Shown: positions 58,171-64,000 of the stretch, piece by piece | How positions within the stretch are numbered: position 1 is the stretch's first letter | Layout: the number at the start of each line of letters is the position of its first letter | The notes under the pieces: model-generated | The model's database searches: none | Seen by the model: the letters and a program-made list of their open reading frames with translations, nothing else | Told to the model about the DNA's origin: nothing | Program-made: the position numbers and the translations under genes | NCBI GenBank assembly: GCA_008694505.1 | Contig: VZDJ01000049.1 | Coordinates: 2,413,676 to 2,477,675 of the forward strand | From: Cyanoderma ruficeps | Taxonomy: Eukaryota; Chordata; Aves; Passeriformes; Timaliidae | Direction of reading: 5' to 3' | DNA: 64,000 bases

Positions 58171-59964
58171 CCTTCCAGCCCATTCGAATAATTGCTGGTT
58201 TTCTTTCCTTCGTTTAACTTCCATAGGAAAGCCTGGCAATATTCCACTAATATTGCCCAGGAATTCCTCTCTGGGCACTGCAGGTGATGCCTGAGGCTCT
58301 GGGAAAGGATTTCTGCCGGGGTTTGGCACTGGGGCAGCCACAGGGTGGTTTTTCCCAACAGTTATTCCCACTTCTCACCTGGAATTTATTCCAGTTTCTG
58401 TTATGTTCTTTATTCCCGTTTCTCATCTCAAATATGCTCCAGATTTTTGTCTCTTTTAAAGAGCCCGAACCCAGTTCGTGATGTTCAACAGGCATCAGGA
58501 TAAAATTAAATTAGTGAAGCGCTTCATTAAAAAAATAATAAAATGGACAGCTAAATTTTTTTCAGTTAATTATCTTGTCTTGCAGATAAATCACGTGGAT
58601 TCCAGCGCAGATTTATCCAGAAAAAATGCTGAAGGATCATTCTAATATTTTATCAAAATCTATTATTTTGAGGAGATTGATGGACCGTGTATTTATAATT
58701 TTAATAACATTTTACTGGGGTGTGGAAAACTTGTGTAGGTCTGAGTGCTGAAGGAGAAGGTTTTGCTATTCCTGCAAAGGCAAGCTGAGCCCCAGAAAAT
58801 ATTTTTCCTTCTGAATAAAACCAGCAGTTTTTTTCAGTTACTGTGTACCCCCTAATAAATGACAGGTTTTCTTTCTAAGCCTTCCAGGAGCAAAAGCTGA
58901 CTTCTGACCTGGAATGCAAAGGCAGCGCTAATCCAGCGTTAAAAATCGATGCTAAACTTACACAGAATTAAAAATAAATTCAAAGAAATTGGAGGTTTTT
59001 TTAGCATTTTGGCAACCTCAGAGCATGCCTTGGTTCTGTGAAAAGCTTTGCACTGAAAATACAGTTGGACGTTATAAAGTTAAAATATAAAAATGTAAAA
59101 TATTTTTTGGTGGCATAAATGGCATTCATTTTTTTTTTTTGTGAGATGATAATTTGGGTTCTTCAAAAAAAAAAGGTGAAAAAACTATAGAAGATGTTTA
59201 AACCCCATTTTTAGGTTAAATATTGGCTGCTTTGCTTAAAGAAAAGTGCACCACAAGCACGAGGCTGACACCCGGTCTAGGAGCAAAAATACCTTTATTT
59301 AAACTAAAATATGGATTTTTGGCAATTTCATTAATTCTGTCAATAGATTACCTGGTTCTTGTTAAAATCCAAAAAACCCCGAATTTTGCCGGGGAGTTCC
59401 AGATAAAAATGACACTCCCTGATCCCGGGCACATCCCCTGTAACAAACCGGGGTGGGGGGAAGTTTGCTGATGACCACAAATATATTGGAAAAAAATGGT
59501 GTAAACCAAAGGCAGGGATATTTTCCAAGAGGAACACCTGGAAGGTGTAAATCAAAACTCTTGTAAACACGTCAAGGGGAACATACGACAGGCACAGGGC
59601 TGGCCGCGCATCCCAGCACGCGGAGCTTTGGGAATCCGAACGGATAAATCAGGGATCAAGCCCGGGCTGATAAACAGCCCTGGGATGGGAAGGAGAGATC
59701 CTCTGCCCCTGCAGAGACGGCCAAAGATGGATTCGGTACCTTTGGAGAAATCCAGGAGGTCAATCACAATAATGGGATTTTAAACAAGACCAAAATTGCT
59801 GCTCAAAGAAATATTGAAAGCCGAGCTCGTGTGGCTTTGTGATTCGTTCAAACCAGCAGCAAAATGAATAACTTTAATAACTTATTTATTTCTTTTGAAA
59901 ATGCCTTCCAAGCATTTATTTCCCCCAGTTTAAGCTTCCTAATTGTCCATGAAATGTAAAAATT
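58171..59964. other. unique non-coding DNA
   Basis: No gene seen. Short A/T-rich segments such as 58500-58700 and 58840-58990 ('ccctaataaatgacaggttt', 'aaaaatcgatgctaaactta') are repeat-free and might be conserved. No TE recognised. Confidence 0.45.
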
Positions 59965-60370
59965 TTTACACTTACATGATATTTAACATCTACATTGTGT
60001 TTAACCTCTGCACGATATTTTACATCTACATTGTTTTTACATCTAAATTGCATTTTGCATCCACATTGTATTGTTTATCTACATTATATTTCACATTCAC
60101 ATTGTATCTTTATCTACATTATATTTGACACCCACATTGTATTTTCTACCTAAGTTTGATTTTCTATTTACATTAAATTTCACATCTGCATTTTACACCC
60201 AAATCGTATTTTCTATCTACATTGTCATTTATATCTGCACCATATTTCACATCTATGTGCTATTTTACATCTACGTTATATTTCACATTATATTCTACAT
60301 TTACATGATATTTCACATCTCCTTTGTCTTTTACACCTACACTTTATCTCTATCTCTCATCTATGTTCTA
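59965..60370. repeat. ~18-bp AT-rich tandem repeat, about 20 copies
   Basis: Imperfect units of acatctacattgtattt with 18-19 bp period run across about 400 bp. Since the period is near a multiple of three, plus frames stay open and show a hexapeptide pattern rich in Tyr, Ile and Phe. Diverged copies show the array is old. Confidence 0.92.
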
Positions 60371-60889
60371 TTTTAAATTTCCGTGACCAAAAGCTCACGG
60401 TGAAGCCAAAGGGACAGAGGGAGAAATTTGGAGAGCAGATTGCTGAAAAACAACTGTGCTGAAAATAAAAAAAACCCCTAAAATTGGGATTTTCCCTTAT
60501 GGACTGAAAGAAACCCTATTAAAACCCTATCTTCTGGAAAGCGTCAGAGAGGCAGGAGGTTGGTAAACATTATAAAAACAACCCCTCATAAAATTTTTAT
60601 GGCTTTACATTTCTGTACATTTTACGGCCGGCGCGGGGAGGAAAGAAGCGACGGCGATTCCTCCGCCTCCGGAGCAGGCAGGAACTTTTTTTTTTTCCCC
60701 CCCTCTCGTTTTGTGCTCATCCAAATAAATAAAAATGTTTGAAGCCTGTTCATTCCTCAGGCATTGGGGGGAACGGTTCCACGCTCGGAAGGAGCCCAGG
60801 GAAAGCTGAAGGCTGATGAACCTCACGACGTTAATCTGGGTGTTATAAACAATTGTTGTCCTCTTTGGGCACTGCAACATTTTTTTTGC

Positions 60890-61170
60890 AACGTGTTTTG
60901 TTTCGTATCCACGTGCTTTCTGATTTCCAAAAACACCATGTGAATTATTAACCCCTGGTATAATTAACTCTTGGTCAAGTAATTAAGCCAGGGGTTTAAA
61001 ATCTCTCCCCAAAATCCAGCGTAGACGTTCGCTTCCTGAGGAAGTATTTTTAGCTTCTGAATGAAACAAGTCGCGGATTAAAAAAAAAAAGGTAATTGTG
61101 CTTGCGAGTAACTATTTAAATATTTACGTTTGAAATATATTTGCTGCCAGCTTCTGTTAGCGAGAAGAAA
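60890..61170. promoter_or_regulatory. candidate conserved element containing a hairpin
   Basis: Repeat-free block with 'gtgaattattaacccctgg', 'ggtaattgtgcttgcgagta' and 'aaatatttacgtttgaaata'. It contains the perfect 9-bp stem aaccccctgg-type hairpin given in the findings. No coding frame. Confidence 0.25.
60950..60996. other. inverted repeat, 9-bp perfect outer stem
   Basis: Left arm AACCCCTGG at 60950-60958 and right arm CCAGGGGTT at 60988-60996 are exact complements, 29 bp apart. Inside, 'ataattaactc' and 'aagtaattaag' continue the pairing with small offsets. It could be a structured RNA or a paired homeodomain-site dyad. Confidence 0.6.
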
Positions 61171-62469
61171 AGTAATTTGGGAAATTACAACCCTTCCTAT
61201 TTCCCACATTTTTTAGGATAATAAATGCGGGGCTGAATTTAGCATGCCCTGGAGCTTGGCTGGCCGGAGTCGAAGGCAAAGAGGGAGCCCAGGATAATTC
61301 ATGGAACAAAAGATGCTGCTGGGGAGGGAGGTCTGCAGAGCTTGGGAGGTGCTGGGGATGAAGATGAGTTTCCTTTGGGCTGGGAAGTGCCTGGATCACC
61401 CGGAGCAGCTGTTCCCAGCATGTGGAACCAGGCTGTGGCCACCGGCCGAGCCGGTTCCTCGTGCGCCGACCTCCAGATATGGTGGGTCTGCTCATCCTCA
61501 CGAGTTGGCAGGCTCGGGGCCTGAGTCATGTCCCCCAAACCCTCCAGCGGGGCAGCACGTGGGGATGATGTTTGGGGTCACGGATGGGGCCTTTCCCTGT
61601 GTCCCAGCCCACGCTCCGTGTGAAGCCACGCCAGAAAATCCAGGATGCGCTGAGGCGTCAGAGGGGTGAGTAGGAAGGGGGAGTCATGGGGCCAAGGGGA
61701 GATGATTCCTGTAAATCCTATCCCTGGGCCAGGACATCACCCCCAGCACCTTCTGCAGGTGTCACAGGTGGCCGCCCCCCGGCACATTTGCATAATTGCT
61801 AATTTATTTTTATTATTACTATTGTTTTTCCCTTGGCCTCCTTGGCGTTTATATAGACGGGGTTTCCAAGGAAAAATTCCACCTCCTGAGCAGAATGAGG
61901 AAGATTTGAAACCAAAGGGGTGTTTTGGGTCCTTCCTAGCGAGGATCTTCACATTTTTCAGGTGTCAAGAAGCCACCAAGGCGTCTTCCAAAACAACGTC
62001 TCAGGTGTCCGGGTCACACCCCACCACGTGCTCAGCACAGGGACTCTCTGTGACCTGAGTCACCACCACTGTCACATCAACTGAAGCCATTTTGGTAATT
62101 CCTGATGCTTCCTTGGTCTTAAATACAGTTCTGAGGGAGCTCAGTCTTTCTTGGGTCATGGTCCAGAGCCTTGAGCAGCTTGCAGCAGTTTCCCCTTCTC
62201 TAAGATGTGGGACAGACGTGGGATGGGACCCTCCTGTGTGACCAGAGGATAAATGTTTGGTGAGAGCCTCTCGTGGGAGCTTCAAGGAGACTCCAAAGTG
62301 TTACCCACATTATAATCCAAACCTGGGAAGAGCAGATTCTGTTTTATCCAGGGAAAATGTTTCTTTTCTTATCCCCATCCCAATCAGCCTGCTGGGCTCC
62401 TGCTGGTGGCCAGAGGGGACATTCCCACAGGCCAACAAGCCAACTTCTCTGGTTTTGCCCTTGGTTCTC

Positions 62470-62845
62470 AGAATCCAGGATCACTGAGGCTGGAAAAGCC
62501 CTCCAAGGCCATCAAGTCCAACCTGTGCCCAGTCCCCACCTCATCACCAGCCCAGAGAATGGAGTGCCACCTCCAGGAGTTCCTGGGACACCTCCAGGGA
62601 TGGGGATCCAAACCTCCCTGGGCAGTTCCAATCCCTGAGCACCCTTTCCATGGGGAAATTCCTGCTGCTGTCCACCCTGAGCCTCCCCTGGCCCAGCCTG
62701 AGGCCGTTCCCTCTCCTCCTGTCCCTGTTCCCTGGGAGCAGAGCCCGACCCCCCGGCTGTCCCCTCCTGTCAGGGACTTGTGCAGAGCCAGGAGATCCCC
62801 CCTGAGCCTCCTTTGTCCCTCAGCTGCTCCTCACAGGACGGACTC
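62470..62845 (-). mobile_element. CR1 LINE fragment, minus orientation, longest copy
   Basis: Text in order: 'agaatccaggatcactgagg', 'ctggaaaagccctccaaggc', 'catcaagtccaacctgtgcc', 'gagaatggagtgccacctcc', 'ctccagggatggggatccaa', 'tggggaaattcctgctgctg', 'cctgaggccgttccctctcc', 'agagccaggagatccccc' and 'ccctcagctgctcctcacag'. This is about 375 bp of CR1 3' region in complement, an older subfamily than the 'tggtttgggttgg' copies. It stays almost stop-free in one plus frame by composition. Confidence 0.95.
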
Positions 62846-64000
62846 TTGGTTCTCCTCTCCCACGGGCTGGACCCTCTTTCCTGGGGACGCCTCACTGGAT
62901 TCCCGCAGCCGAAATCCACGCTGAGCAAACAGTCCCGATGACACACTCTGTGGTCACGTCTGCTCCCTCACCTTCCTCGTGTGACGGGGAGGAAAAACCC
63001 CCGAGCCCTGTGCGATGACGCTGGGCTGCCGTCGGCTCGACCGGCTTCGGGTAAATCCCTTCTGCAAACGCTCGCCGGGGCAGGCTGTGCCTTCCTGAGC
63101 TTGTGCAAATAAAAGAAGGATGCAAACATGACTCCAGGCGCTGTCAGTGTGTGGCTCATGCTGATATCAAGTTTCGTTCTGAGACTCAGTTTCAATTTTT
63201 GCAGTGTTTGATAGATGCTGTTGTGGGTTTTTGGGGTTTTTTGGGGGTTTTTTTTGTTTTTTTATCCCCAGGCTTTTTATGCCGCCAAGGGAAGCCAGCA
63301 GCTTTGCTCCCTTTTTTTAAGCTCCCAAACTTATGTTATCATTATTAGTTCCCAATTTATAGAGGGTTTTTTTTATAGAGGTTTTTTGGGCAAAACTCGG
63401 CGCCGTTAAATTCAGTGACCACTTTTCCCACTGCCTTCAGTCAGGCTGGAATTTCACTCTCCCTGCTTTACCTTTCCCTGGTTGCTCCCAGTGTGAAAAG
63501 CTTTGGTTGGGAATTTAGCAAAGCCAGAAAATCAGCCTGACTCTGGAAATTGTATTGTTTACTCTAAAGCACATTTTGTTTCCATTTTGCTGTAAATATG
63601 GATGAAGTGAAAATCTGCTGTTGTGGAGGGCCTGTCACTCCAGCAGCAGTTCCAGCAGGATTTCTCTCCAACCCATGGAAAATCATCCTGGGAATGGTGG
63701 GCACAGCCCTGGGAGGCATCAGCACATCCTTTGGGTCCTTTGCAAATTCAGTGGGAGTTTAAAATTACTCTGGCAGAAAAAAAATAAATGGAATAAAATC
63801 TCACTTCTTCTTGAGAGCAAGTGGAGTGTGCGTCCCAGAGAGAGGAAAAACAGCAGCAAAACATTAGAAAGGCGACAGAAATTTGTGTTTTCAGCAAATC
63901 CCTTTAATTACAGAGCAGGCTGACATGGGATGTGTTTAGATATTGGGCCTGGAGTCAAAGCTTGGAATGGAAATCTTTTATTTTAATTCATATTTAAATG
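62846..64000. other. unique non-coding DNA to the window end
   Basis: No gene recognised. Positions 62900-63080 have several CpGs. G- and T-runs lie at about 63224-63262. Frames up to 100 codons have no domain. Confidence 0.45.

Larger units (their letters stand above)
60371..62469. other. unique non-coding DNA
   Basis: No gene seen. A short CpG cluster lies at about 60625-60680. A hairpin at 60950-60996 and an octamer ATTTGCAT at 61786 are described separately. A 130-codon plus frame at 61666-62058 includes a hydrophobic run near residues 45-56 but no splice or start context. Confidence 0.4.

Noticed and set aside
61666..62058. Plus frame with a hydrophobic run near residues 45-56 that could be a membrane segment
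   Set aside because: The hydrophobic run comes from a T-rich stretch; no start or splice context, no conserved domain.
1..64000. tRNA, rRNA and known microRNA genes
   Set aside because: I looked for B-box (GGTTCGAA-like) text with a plausible acceptor stem and for familiar microRNA seeds and found none convincing. A covariance-model scan would be needed to be sure.

Overview
The window reads as vertebrate, specifically avian, nuclear DNA. The main evidence is at least fifteen fragments of the bird LINE family CR1, recognised by its 3' end (tggtttgggttggaaggg and its complement) and by family text such as 'gcccagagaagctgtggctgcccc'. Other evidence is CpG-poor sequence with isolated CpG-rich patches, several minisatellites, and no compact coding arrangement. 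A songbird or other neoavian bird is an inference from the CR1 flavour; the species cannot be named.

I find no protein-coding gene I can defend. The long open frames lie in GC-rich or stop-depleted minisatellite DNA, overlap frames on the other strand, and match no protein family I recognise. The window therefore looks intergenic or deep intronic. Many of its unique stretches look like the conserved non-coding DNA found around developmental regulators: motif-rich, repeat-free blocks with TAATTA, GATA and octamer sites. That reading is an impression and needs a multi-species alignment.

Layout: 0-5 kb has a 41-bp minisatellite (1.1-1.7 kb) and a possible solo LTR (4.6-5.0 kb). 5-17.4 kb has scattered CR1 copies, an assembly gap in poly-A (11.8 kb) and small tandem repeats (11.3 and 17.3 kb). 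17.4-27 kb is unique DNA with CpG-rich patches. 27.0-27.9 kb is a 28-bp minisatellite of about 31 copies. 29.4-30.1 kb is an 11-bp minisatellite bracketed by inverted arms, with a minus-strand AATAAA. 31.0-33.8 kb holds a duplicated ~245-bp sequence flanking a CpG- and TAATTA-rich island. 35-46 kb has further CR1 copies and a 292-codon minus-strand open frame of doubtful meaning (43.5-44.4 kb). 46-56 kb is mostly unique, with the best regulatory-looking block at 52.6-54.1 kb. 57 kb has a CpG-rich patch followed by plausible splice sites. 57.7-58.2 kb is a ~80-bp tandem repeat, 60.0-60.4 kb an ~18-bp AT-rich repeat, 60.95 kb a perfect-stem hairpin, and 62.5-62.8 kb a long CR1 fragment.

No pathway can be described because there are no demonstrable genes. 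The most useful leads are the duplicated sequence around the 31.5-32.7 kb island, the possible transcription start and first exon near 57.1 kb, the inverted-arm minisatellite at 29.4-30.1 kb, and the regulatory-looking blocks.
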